From Amphirosellinia nigrospora (lineage: Eukaryota > Ascomycota > Sordariomycetes > Xylariales > Xylariaceae): a stretch of 47,451 nucleotides of DNA. The notes under the pieces are model-generated. The model ran no database searches and was not told the DNA's origin. It was given only the letters and a program-made list of their open reading frames with translations. Made by a program: the position numbers and the translations under genes. Below are positions 36,704 to 47,451 of the stretch, piece after piece (position 1 is the stretch's first letter; every line of letters starts with the position of its first letter). The stretch lies in assembly GCA_004123355.1 (NCBI GenBank), contig SCHM01000008.1:1257402-1304852 (forward strand). The letters are read 5' to 3'.

Positions 36704-38426
36704 TATTTAGTAGCTAGCGATTAATAGTTATTAATTTTTTTTTTTTTTGAATTATAAAACTTTTAGCTTATTCGGCAAAAGTATTATTTTTTAAACAACT
36801 TATTTTAATCGATTAAACAAGCAAAAGTCCGATTTATTTTAGCTAGTTTTAAAACCTAACTATAATATAATAATAATAATAATATTATTATCCGGATTAT
36901 TAACGCTTTAACTTTATTATATAACTTTAAACTATTAACTAATAAATTAATATTTTGCCCGGTTTATATTTTAATATACCTTTATTTTCCTTTGTTTTTT
37001 TTCGATTATTTGATTTAATATATTTGAACGTATTATTATATTATAATATTAAAAAATAATTTTTATTTTTTTATTTTTTAAACAAATTTTTACGTTATAA
37101 AAATATTAAATATATTATTAATCTAATAAATAATATTATTAATTAGTTAAAATATTATTTATAAGTATTATAATTTATTTAAACTTAAATTCGAACTTAA
37201 ACCCGGTATAAATAATAATAGTATAGTTTTTAGATCTAAAAACGTTAATTTTTAAATCCGATAATATTTATATTATTTAATATAATTTATTTAGTTATAT
37301 ATAGCGTTTATATAATATTTATATATAATTTATATATAATTTGCTTAATTATATTACCGATTTTATTATTAATTTTTATATTTTTTTTTTATTTTATATT
37401 TTAAATATTTTTTTTTTTATTTAAAATATTATTTTATATTTAGTTAAAATATTATTTATAGTTTTTGCTATTTTTTATTTTTATTTTATAAAATTATCTT
37501 TTAAATTTATTTTTTATTATTAAATATTTATATTTTTGTAGAAAAATAGCTATTTATTTTAGGTTTAAAAGCTTAATAAGTTTATATTTTAATATATATT
37601 AAAGTTTTTATAACCCCTTTTTAATTAACCTATTAACGGAATTAGGTTATAGCTGCAAAAAATAAATTATTTTATAAATTAAATTTTAAATAATTATACC
37701 GTTATAATATTATAACCTAAATAAATAATTATATATTTAATTAAGCTATTATAATAACTTTTTATTTATAATTGCTAGATTATATTATAAATAATATTTA
37801 GTATTAACTTAAAAGTCCTAATAAATATTTTTTTTTTTTATTTAATATTTTTTTAAAACTTAGCGTAAAATAGCTTAATATATAGCCTAGTTTAATAAAA
37901 AATATATATATATATTATAGTTTAAGCTATATACGCTTAAAACTAAAGCTATACCTTGATTTAAATTATATATAGTTTTTAAATTATTTAAGCTAATTTT
38001 AATTTAACCTAATTTTAAACTTATTAAAATATTTTATTTTATTTTTATATTTTTTTATTTTAGTAAATAAATAATAACGCTATTAAATAAAAAAATATAA
38101 TAAAAAATAATAAAAATTATTTTAGCTATAAAAATAATAATAGTTAAAATTTATTAAAATATTAATAAAAAATATTTTAAACGTAGCTAAAATAATAGCT
38201 AAACGCTTAATAATAAAAATAACGTTCGAAAATAATTAAAAAATATAATTATAAGCTATTTTAATCGAATTTTTTAAAGTTTTATAAAACTAAAAAATAT
38301 ATTACGTTAATAATAATATATATTAGCGAATATTTATTTATTTATAATATTTATAAAATAGTATATTTAAACCTTATTAAATAAAGAATTTTATAAAATA
38401 ATTTTTTAATTTTTTCGAAAAAAAGC
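36704..38426. other. AT-rich relic upstream of the gag-like region, no gene recognised
   Basis: About 1.7 kb with no recognised motif. If the gag relic to its right belongs to B2, the 5' LTR and leader of that element should lie here. No match to the sequence after the chromodomain of B1 was noticed, so no LTR pair can be called. Confidence 0.35.
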
Positions 38427-39235
38427 TTAAATATATACGTTAAAATATTCGATAATTATAAAAGCAGCTATAAAATAATTTAAATTTATACTACGAAAAA
38501 TTAATTTTAATATTGCCGAAATATTAAACGTTTTTCGAAATATACTAAAAAACTTATATATAACAAAATCTTAAAAATATATTTATTTATATATAAATAA
38601 TAAAAATAATCCGGAACTATTATAATTATAATATAAATATAAAATTTAATTTATAATATATATATAAATATATTATATTTAGATTTTTAGCAAATTTATA
38701 ATAAGCTAATAATAATTATAAGTTTAAATATTTTTTAACGTATTTAAAAAGTAAATAAAAAATTATACTATATAATATTTATAGCTTATAAACATAAATT
38801 AAACCGTAAATAAATATAGTTTATTTTTTTTAGCGTATATTATAATTTTATAAATAATAAATACTTTTGCGCTTTTTAAAACTTTAATTACTAATTTAAT
38901 ATTTATTTAATTTTTTAATTAATTAAGCAATTAATATTAATATAATAAAATATATTAATTAAAACGTAAATAATCGGGATAAATATTATTTTTTATAATA
39001 AAATAATAAATATTATTTTTATAGTTAAAAATATAATATAAATATATATAAAACGGCGAAAATCTTTTATAAACTACTAATACGTAATAAACGTAGCTAA
39101 AAATAATAAAATTATATAATAGTTATAAAAAATAATAAATTTATATAATAGCTATAAAAGCTTTTATAATAAATAAAATTATAAATAATAATAAAGTTAT
39201 TATAAATATAGCAAATAAAATAAACGTTTTTGCTA
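38427..39235 (+). pseudogene. Possible gag relic upstream of B2 pol
   Basis: A plus-strand frame near 38513-38550 reads L-P-K-Y-stop-T-F-F-E-I-Y and soon after Q-N-L-K-N-I, resembling the capsid segment of fungal gypsy Gag proteins (L-P-x-Y-x-T-P, later G-L-K-x-x-I). Near 39197-39235 the frame Y-Y-K-Y-S-K ... F-C would be C-Y-K-C-G-K ... C before RIP (TGC and TGT to TAT, GGC to AGC), like a CCHC zinc knuckle, though the His spacing does not fit without an indel. Position and strand are right for the gag of B2, whose pol follows at 39318. The region is absent left of B1. The call rests on weak motifs. Confidence 0.35.
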
Positions 39236-40308
39236 TATTTATCGCTTGTTTTAGCAATATATTATTAATAATTAAGCTTTAATAATATTAAATAGTATAT
39301 ACGTTAATATAAAAATAAAATAATATTAGTATTAAATAACTAAATATTTAATTTTAAAATAAAAGTTAAAAAATAAAGCTATATTATAATAAATAAAGTC
39401 GAAAAAAAAAAGAAAAAAAAATTTTTATAAAATATTTTAACAAAAAAATAAATTAATATTATTTTTTTTTTATTTAACTAAAACTAACATAATATTTAAA
39501 ACTAATTAATTAATAATTAAATATTTTATTTATTATAATTATAAATAAAATTTTTAAATAAAATAAAATTTTTAGTTTATTATATTATATAATAATATCG
39601 TTAAATATATTTTTTAAAATAAACTAATAAATAAAGCTAAATAATAACTTATTAAATAAAACTTTTTAAAATAAATTTTATATTAAATAAAATTTTTAAT
39701 ATTATTATTATATAACTATAATAATAGCTTTTATATATTTGGATATTTGCTTTATATTAATATATAAGCATAAATATATAAATAAAGCAAAAATATAAAA
39801 TATATATATATTTTAATATAAACTATTCGATAATATTAATAATTATAAATAAATCATAAAATTTATACGGAAATATAAATTTAAACTAAATAAACTTTAA
39901 ATATATATAGTATTATAAAATAATAGTTTAATAAAATATATTATTTTAATATTAATTTTAAAAAAAACTATAAATAATATAAATAAAAACAGTTTAATTA
40001 AAATAATAATTTAGCTAATAATAAACTTTAACTAAATATTTATTTAAAATAAAATTTTAATAAAATATAATATTAATATTAATTTTTTAAGCTAAATTAT
40101 TATAAAATTATATAATAATAGCGATTTTATTTTTAATTAAATAAAAAAATCAATATAGCAAAAACTATTATAATAATAAAATAATAGTTCTATTATATAT
40201 AATAATAAATATTAATAAAATATATAAATTTTCTTAATTTAAATGCTAAAAATTCCGTATAAAATTATATATTCGAACTAAAATATACTAATATTTTAAT
40301 AATAATAT

Positions 40309-41845
40309 TGCTTAAGTTTTATAAAGGAGGTACGACTAAATAAAAGGAAGGTTTTTTTATCGATAAAAAATTTTTGGTTTTTATATTTTAAATAGGAAAT
40401 TTTTTTACCCGAATTAAGAACTTTTTTATTTTTATTTATTATTGTATATACTTAGTTTTTAGCATTTATTTTTATTATATAAATAACTATAAATTTAATA
40501 AAATAATTTAAAATTAAATATTTATATTAAAAATAATAATATAATATAAATAAATTATAAAGTTTTATTTTAATTTTTTTTTATTATAAATTATATTAAA
40601 TTTATTTTATATTAAATTTAATTATTTAATAATTATATATTCTATTAAACCCGATTATTTAATAGTTATACGTTATATTAAACGTAATTATTTAATATTA
40701 TTTATTTAATTATATTTATAGTTATTTTATTTTTTTATTTTTTTAATTTAATATTAATTTAAATTTATTATTTTTAGTTATAAACTAATATTATTATTGT
40801 AAATTTTTTAAATATAACTTTTATTAAACTATTTTTTAAAAAATTATAGTTGCTATAAAATTAGCTGTTATATTAGCGTAATAATATAGCAGTATTTTTA
40901 TAAAATATTTGTTTATAATTTTTTTTACTTGTTTTTTTATTTTTATTATAATATTTAAGCGTAGTTTTTAAGTTTTCGAGGATTTTAAAGCTTTAGATCG
41001 ATTATAATAACGTATTTTTTAAGTTTTTAAGTTTTTTTTTTTAAACGTTTTAACTAGCTTATAAAGTTTTTTTAGATTTTTAGCAAGTTTAAGCTTTTTT
41101 AAAAAGTTTTTTTTTTAAACGTTTTAGCTAATTTAAAAGTTTTTTTTAAACTTATTAGCAAGTTTAAGCTTTTTTTCGAAAAAATAAAAGTTTAATACGT
41201 TAAAAATTAATATATTTTACAATAGCGCTATTATTAGAATATAAAGTTTATAATTATTTAAAATTAAAATGGCTTATAGTTATATTTAAAATTAAAAATA
41301 GTTTATAGTTATATTTAGGATTAAAAATAGCTTATAATTATATTTAGGATTTAAGATAATAATTTGTATTTATTAAGAATTTTTTAATTTTATTTAAGTT
41401 AAAAATTATTTTAAAGATTTTAATATTGCGGTAAGTTTTTTTTATTTAAAGTAAGAATTAATTATTTGCTATAATATTTAACTTTTAATTCACCCTATAG
41501 CTCGAAATTATAGTTTAATTATAAAATAATAATATAATTTTAATATATATTGTTACTATTAATAAATAAATATATAAAAATATTATATTAACGTTTATAT
41601 TTATAAGCAAATTTATTGCTACTATTAACTAAACGGCCGAATATTTTTATAACGTAATTATATAATTACGCAAAAAAACAAAATATTATAGTTAATAAAT
41701 TAAAATAAAATAGTAGGTTTTACTATATATAACTTGATAAAAAGGAGCGAACTAGTATAACCGGTAACTATAACTTATTTATTAACTTAAATACGTAGTT
41801 CTTAAAAACTTAAGCATTTTTGCTTTTAAATTAAGGGGCTTTTAG
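40309..41845 (+). mobile_element. Helentron-like non-autonomous element (HINE type), copy 2, inserted in B2
   Basis: Starts TGCTTAAGTTTTATAAAGG and ends GGGGCTTTTAG. The inverse of the 5' end, CTTAAGCA, is at 41809-41816, followed by the hairpin at 41822-41839 and the terminus. Comparing both copies, the original start was probably TGCTTGAG and the inner inverse CTCAAGCA, each copy having lost different bases to RIP. Comparison with B1 shows insertion between two T residues (5565/5566) without target duplication, as known for Helentrons. The copy is 1537 bp. It carries one more 29-bp unit than copy 1 and otherwise has the same internal order. Confidence 0.7.
41251..41366 (+). repeat. 29-bp tandem repeats inside Helentron-like copy 2
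   Basis: About four units (ATAGTTATATTTAGGATTAA then AAATAGCTT), one more than in copy 1. One unit keeps ATGGCTT. Confidence 0.75.
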
Positions 41846-44800
41846 TATTTAAATAAAACTTAAAAGTTATTTTTTATTATATTATATAAATAATTAATTT
41901 AAGTAAAATATAAAATAAAAATAAATATTATTAAAAACTATAAATAAAATAAATATTTATTAATAATATAAAATAAAACTAATATAATTATAACTATTAT
42001 TATAATTAATAAAAATAAAAACATTATTATTAAAAAAATAACGTAAATTTATAGCTTATATAAAATTTAACTTAATAAATAATATTATAATTATATTAGC
42101 TTTAAAAAACGTTATTAACAAAAACGTTTAAATAATAATAATAAAAAATAAACTTAAATATAATATATTAAAAAATTATTTTTTTTAACGCTTAACGTTT
42201 TAAAAATCTTTTTTTTATTTAAACTAAAAATGTTTATATATATATAATTAACCTTATATATAAATAACTAAAATAATATTAAAAAAATATAAAATATAAT
42301 AATATAAATATTATAAAATAAAATAAAAATATAATATAAATAATAGTTAAAAATTAGCAAAATTAAATTATTACTATAGCTTAGCTATATATTTTAAAAT
42401 CAAAAACTAAAAACTAATAAATAAAATTTTAAATAAAATATATTATAAAATAAAATAGTATATATAAATAAACTAATATATTTAAATATTTAATATTTAT
42501 AATATAACAAACAATAAATAGCAAGCATAAAAATAATAATAATCGATTTACGATTATTAAATAAATAGTAATTTTAAACTATTATTTATTATTTATTTTA
42601 AAAGCTATTATTATATAGATTTAAAAATATTATTATATAATAATTATAAATTGTAAGAAATTTTATTATTAGTTTTAGTATAACTAAATTATTATAATTA
42701 AATAATTATTATTTATTAAAGAATTAAAAATATTATACGTAATATTAATAAAATTTAAAAATAACTTTAGCTATATAACGATTTATAAATAAAAACTTTT
42801 ATTATATATATATTATATAAAAGCTTATATAAATAATATTATTATTTATTTTAAAATAGCTAAAAATATTTTAGTAATAAAAGCTATTTTAAATATATAT
42901 AATAAAATTAATTTAAAGCTAAAGCTAGTAAATTATTCGTAATATATTTAATAGTAAAATTATTAAATTTATAATAAATAATTATAAATTAATAATAATA
43001 AATAATCGAATAAAAATAATAGCTAAACTAAAATAGCTTTAAAATTTAATAATTTTAAAATATATATTAATATAATTAGTTTTTAAAAAAGTTTATTTTA
43101 TAATATTAATAAAGCTTTTTTTTTTTAAAAAAAAAAAATTTAATTATTAGCTAATATACGCAAAGTAAAAACTATCTTTTTATTATTATAGCTTAAAAAA
43201 AATAAGTAGCAAAAATTATATTTAAGCTTATAAAAAAAAAAAAACGGAATTTTTAATTTTGCAAAAATAATTAATAAATATAACTTTATATATTAAAACC
43301 TATTTAAATTATATTTTATTAAATTAAACGTTTTAAAAAAAATATATAAAATAATAGTTTTTATACAATAAAGCTAAAACAATAATAATTAACTATTAAT
43401 TCGATATAATTTATCCTATTTCTAAATAAAACGTTATTTAAAATAAATATTAATATAATATAATAAAACTAAAAATATTTTACTTAATATAAATATATTA
43501 TAATTTTAAAGTTTAAATATAATTATATATAATTTTAGTATAATATTTATTAATTATTAAATAATAATAAAAATTATTAATTAAATAAATTATAATTAAT
43601 AAATATTATTAAGCTTAATATAAAGTTAATAATAGTATTAATATATTTATTATAGTTTTAGCTTAACGTTAAATATATTTCTAAAAAATAAATCTAGTTT
43701 TAAATAATTTTTCGTATTTATTAATAATTATAAACGTAATAAATAATATAATAATAAAAATATTAACTATAGCTTGTTTAAAATATTATTAATAAAATTA
43801 AATATTTTATAAAAATAAAATATATATAAATAAAAACTAAAAATTAAAATTATAGCAAAGTTATATTATACATCGGAAATTTACGAAATAATCGTAAAAA
43901 TTAAAAATATAAATTAACTATTTTAAATTTAGCAAAAAAAAAAAAAATAATATAGTTCTTTATTTTTATTTATTAGTTATATTTTTATATATAATAATAA
44001 ATAGTTTTTATATTTTTAATATTTAAATAAATAAAATAATTATATATTTTAAATATATACCGAAATAATATTTTAAAAATAACGTATAATAAAAAATATT
44101 ATTTTAAGCTAAAAAAATATACTATAAACTTTAAAAATTATAATATATAATATAGCTAAATAAATAAAAAGTATTAATAATATTATTTATAATATTTAAA
44201 TAATATAATTAGTAAAAAATATTCAGTAAACTAAAATTAATTTAAAAGCTATTAATATTATTTTATATAATTATAATAATTTTATTATAAAGCTATAAAA
44301 AGTATTATTTATTAGGTTATTTTAATAAATATTTAAATATAATTTAATATTTTATTAATAATATATAAATTTAGCAAAAATTTATTAATACTAAAAAATA
44401 TTAAATATATAATAATAATAAGCAATTATATTAATATTAATATTATTATTATATAATTAAAAATATTATATAAGTTTATTTTAAACTAAGATTTTAAATT
44501 TATATTAAAGCTATAATAAATATTATAAACGAAAATAAAAACAGCACTAGCGGTATTAATAAGCTATTATTTATAAACTAATAGTTAAAGCAAATAACAT
44601 AATTAAAAATATTAAAATTATTATTTAATACTATATAGTAATAAATTAAAATTAATATAATTAAATATTATATTTATATTATAGTATAATATAAATATTG
44701 AATTTATAACTATTAAAATATTATTAAACGAATTAATATTAAGTTTTAAACTATAAAATACGTTATTAATCCTAAAAATATTTAATAATACTATAGATTT

Positions 44801-45828
44801 TTAATTATATCGGAAATTATATTAATAAAATATAAAAATTACGATATAATTTATAATAATAAACGTTAAAATATAATATAATACTAAATATAACCCTATA
44901 TAATTAATATTAAAAATAAAGTTTTTTTATAATTTATAAAAATACTATTTGTTTAAAAAACTTTTTTATAAATAATTTATATAAAAAACTAAACTGTTTA
45001 TTATATTAGCGAAAATAAGCGAGCTAACATATAAACTAAACTTTTTATAATATTAAAAAGTTTATAAAGTAATATTTATAGTATAATTATATTTAATATT
45101 AAAAAAAGTTAATTTTTTTTAAAATAAAACTAATATTAAAATATATTTTTATCGAAAAAAATAATAAATAAATATCGTATAAAATCGATAATATTTTTAC
45201 TAAAAAATTAACTACTTAAAAAAATATTTATTATTAAATATTTAATTAAATAAAAAACTTTAAAACTTAATAAACAATAATATTTAAAAGTACTACTAAT
45301 AAAAAACACTACTAACTTAATACAAAAATATAATAAAAAATATTTAATAAAGTTTAAAAAGCTTAAATTAAAATATTAATCTAACGAAAAAAATTAAAAA
45401 TAATAATATAGCTATAAAAAAATTAAAAATTAAAAAACTATAAATATAATATTAAAATAACTTATAAATCTTACTAAAAACGCTATTAGCGTAAAAATAA
45501 ATATATATTTAAATAAAATATAACTATTTTTTATTAAAATAATATTTATAATAATATTATTATTATATTTTACTAAAATATTATTTTTATATTTTTATAA
45601 TATTATATACTTTATATGTATATAGTATTTAAGTATTTTTATATCTATATATTATTAATACTATATATATACTAATATTATTATTATAAACAATATTATT
45701 ACGTTTAAATACTATAAATAATATATTTTGTAAGCAAGCGTATAATAATTAAATATTATTATTATTTATTATATATTAATAATAATTAAATATTATAATT
45801 ATAACTTTTACGCGGAGATATTTAAATA

Positions 45829-47200
45829 ATATTTATTAACCAGGACTAGGTTATATAAATAAATCTATATTTAACTATAATATAATCGATTTTTTAATAA
45901 AATAAAAATTTTAAAACTAACGTTTAATTATAGTAAAAAATTATTTAACGTATATAAAATATAAATAATAAGTTAAAAAAACGAGCTAAAAAAAAGCGTA
46001 TAATAACTATATAGCTATTATTAATAAAATCGAAAACTTTTAAAAATTTTATAAAAAACTTTAAAATAAAAAGCTAAATTTATCGTTAAAACAAACTATT
46101 ATTATATAAAATATAAATATTATTACTAAATATATAATATTATAAATTATTAAAAGCTAATATTTTTAAAATATCTAATTTAATTAAATAATAATATTTA
46201 AAAAATAATTAATAATTTAGCGCGAATTACCCAACTAATAGCTTTAAAGTTTAAAGTTTATTTAAAAATTAAAAAAAATTAAAAAAATTATAGCTTATTG
46301 TTTAAATATACGTTTTAAAATAATTAATACTAAATTAAACGTTTTATACGCAAAAAAATTAAAGCTTTATATATATTTAATGCGTAATTTATAATTTAAT
46401 ATTTTGCTAAATATAATAAAATATTTTTTTAATTAAAAAGTTTTATATAGTTTATAGTTTTAAAACTATATATAAAATACTAAAATATTATTTTAATATT
46501 TAAAAATAATAACTATAATAATAAACTAATTATTAATAATTAAATAAATTAACTTTTAATTATAAATAATAATAAACTTATTAAACTATTTAATAATAAT
46601 AAAAAAAAAATATTTTTTTTATATTTTAATTAATTTTTTGCTTAATAATAATAAAATAATATTTTATTCGGCTTAATAATATATAAAAACGTTATAAAAG
46701 TTTAAAATAATATTATATAAAGTTTTTAATAATAATAAAAAATATTTTTTAATAAATATTAAAATAATAATGTTTAATAAAATAAAATAAAAGTTTAAAA
46801 AAAATCGAAGCTATAAAGCTTAAAATTAATTAAAAAATAAATAAAAATATAAAAATATAAATTAAATAATATATATTAAAATAAAAACTTATTAATAAAG
46901 TAAATTTTTATAAAAATATTAAACAATATAAAAAAAACTATTCAAAAAAAAATAAAAGCTAAAATTCTAGATTAAAAAATAATAAACGTAATTAAAATCT
47001 AAAAATAAAATTTTTAAATAATAAAACTATTAATTAATATACTTATTTAAAAATATAATTAAGATTTTAATCCGTTTAAAGATTATATTATTAGTTTTTA
47101 TTAAATAATATTATTTAAAAATAATTTAATAATATAACTATAATAACTAATTAATATAAATATTATAATTAAGCTATAATTCGATTAATTATTAACGTTA
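45829..47200 (+). pseudogene. Coding-like relic downstream of the chromodomain (B2)
   Basis: Counterpart of 9549-10900 in B1. The frame begins ATA instead of ATG and continues F-I-N-Q-D before a stop. AACCAGGACTAGG is retained here as AACCAGGACGAGG is in B1. Not recognised as any family. The end is approximate. Confidence 0.3.
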
Positions 47201-47451
47201 TATTAAATAAATAAACTATAAAAATATTACTTTTATTAAAGCTAATAATAACAATATTAAAACAATAAAAATTATAAAAACAAAAACTATTAATAATAAT
47301 AACGTTAAATAAACATATTATTAAAATAATAATTAAACGCTATTATAAATTATAAAAAAATAATAATATAATAATAATTTATAATATAAAAAAATAAAAT
47401 AATATAAATTAAACTAAAAAAAGTAATATAAAAAGAAAAAATAAAGTAATA

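Larger units (their letters stand above)
39318..45343 (+). pseudogene. RIP-degraded gypsy pol with chromodomain, interrupted (B2)
   Basis: Same reading as B1 pol, with independent RIP damage. In the chromodomain relic from 45236 the frame gives K-Y-L-I-K-stop-K, then stop-Y-L-K-V-L-L-I-K-N, where B1 also has stops at the Trp positions. The integrase relic near 44575-44610 has further stops where B1 keeps Gln (CAA to TAG). The 1.5-kb insertion at 40309 falls in the early part of pol, after which copying of the full element would be impossible. Whether the element was already dead at that time cannot be told from the sequence. Confidence 0.65.
39318..47451 (+). mobile_element. Family B Ty3/gypsy chromovirus, copy B2 (split, cut by window end)
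   Basis: 39318-40308 aligns with 4556-5565 and 41846-47451 with 5566 to about 11160, in the same orientation. The break holds Helentron-like copy 2. Alignment across the break is exact: B1 reads AATATTATTTAAAT at 5561-5574, while B2 has AATAT before and TATTTAAAT after the insert. RNase H end (about 43690-43720: N-L-V, then F-S-Y-L-L), GPY/F (about 44930-45110) and chromodomain (45236-45343) relics follow as in B1. The copy is cut by the window end within the downstream coding-like region. Confidence 0.8.

Noticed and set aside
40305-41850. A piggyBac-like insertion with TTAA target duplication, suggested by TTAA near both borders
   Set aside because: TTAA is very common in this composition, the two copies do not share it at both ends, and the alignment with B1 gives a precise insertion without duplication together with Helentron-type ends.
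1-47451. A mitochondrial or AT-rich bacterial/plasmid origin for the sequence
   Set aside because: No mitochondrial gene, rRNA, tRNA or bacterial ORF is present, and the CpA/TpG loss with transition differences between repeats is the mark of RIP.

Overview
The window looks like a block of constitutive heterochromatin from a filamentous ascomycete (Pezizomycotina) that has gone through heavy repeat-induced point mutation (RIP). By eye it is well over 80% A+T. CpA and its complement TpG are almost gone, TpA dominates, ATG is rare, and the surviving C and G sit mostly in CpG, GCT and AGC contexts. Where two copies of a repeat lie in the window they differ mainly by C/T and G/A transitions and short homopolymer indels. 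No intact gene, tRNA or rRNA was found. The species cannot be named from this sequence.

The content is a nest of dead transposable elements. (1) Family A is a minus-strand Ty3/gypsy LTR retrotransposon. A partial copy (A1) enters from the left edge (1-4184), and a nearly full copy (A2) lies at 13541-20146 between two direct terminal repeats. (2) Family B is a plus-strand Ty3/gypsy chromovirus whose RNase H, integrase, GPY/F and chromodomain relics can still be read. B1 spans 4556 to about 11160. B2 runs from about 39318 off the right edge and is split by a later insertion; a gag-like relic lies just upstream of it (about 38427-39235). (3) Element E (about 28244-30300, limits unknown) is a third gypsy pol relic on the minus strand. 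(4) A TA-flanked Tc1/mariner-type DNA element lies at 23560-25389. (5) Two copies of a 1.5-kb element (32810-34311 and 40309-41845) have the end structure of a non-autonomous Helentron (HLE2/HINE). The second copy interrupts B2, and B1 supplies the empty site. (6) A family of about 143-bp repeats built from three consecutive hairpins has five copies (11813, 13369, 34769, 35454, 36565). (7) A GC-rich insert of about 165 bp with intact CpA (26880-27044) stands alone in the RIP-mutated surroundings.

By position: 1-4310 A1 and its terminal repeat; 4306-4528 the same terminal repeat inverted; 4556-11160 B1; 11161-13368 simple repeats, one hairpin repeat and unassigned relics; 13369-20146 a hairpin repeat followed by A2; 20147-23557 unassigned relics with a 340-bp block related to A; 23560-25389 the DNA transposon; 25392-32580 relics including E and the GC-rich insert; 32810-34311 Helentron-like copy 1; 34312-36703 a nest of small structured repeats; 36704-39317 unassigned sequence and the gag relic; 39318-47451 B2 with Helentron-like copy 2 inside it.

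Nothing here would be expected to make protein. The interest lies in the order of insertions, the ends of the non-autonomous elements, the short structured repeats, and the few patches that escaped RIP.
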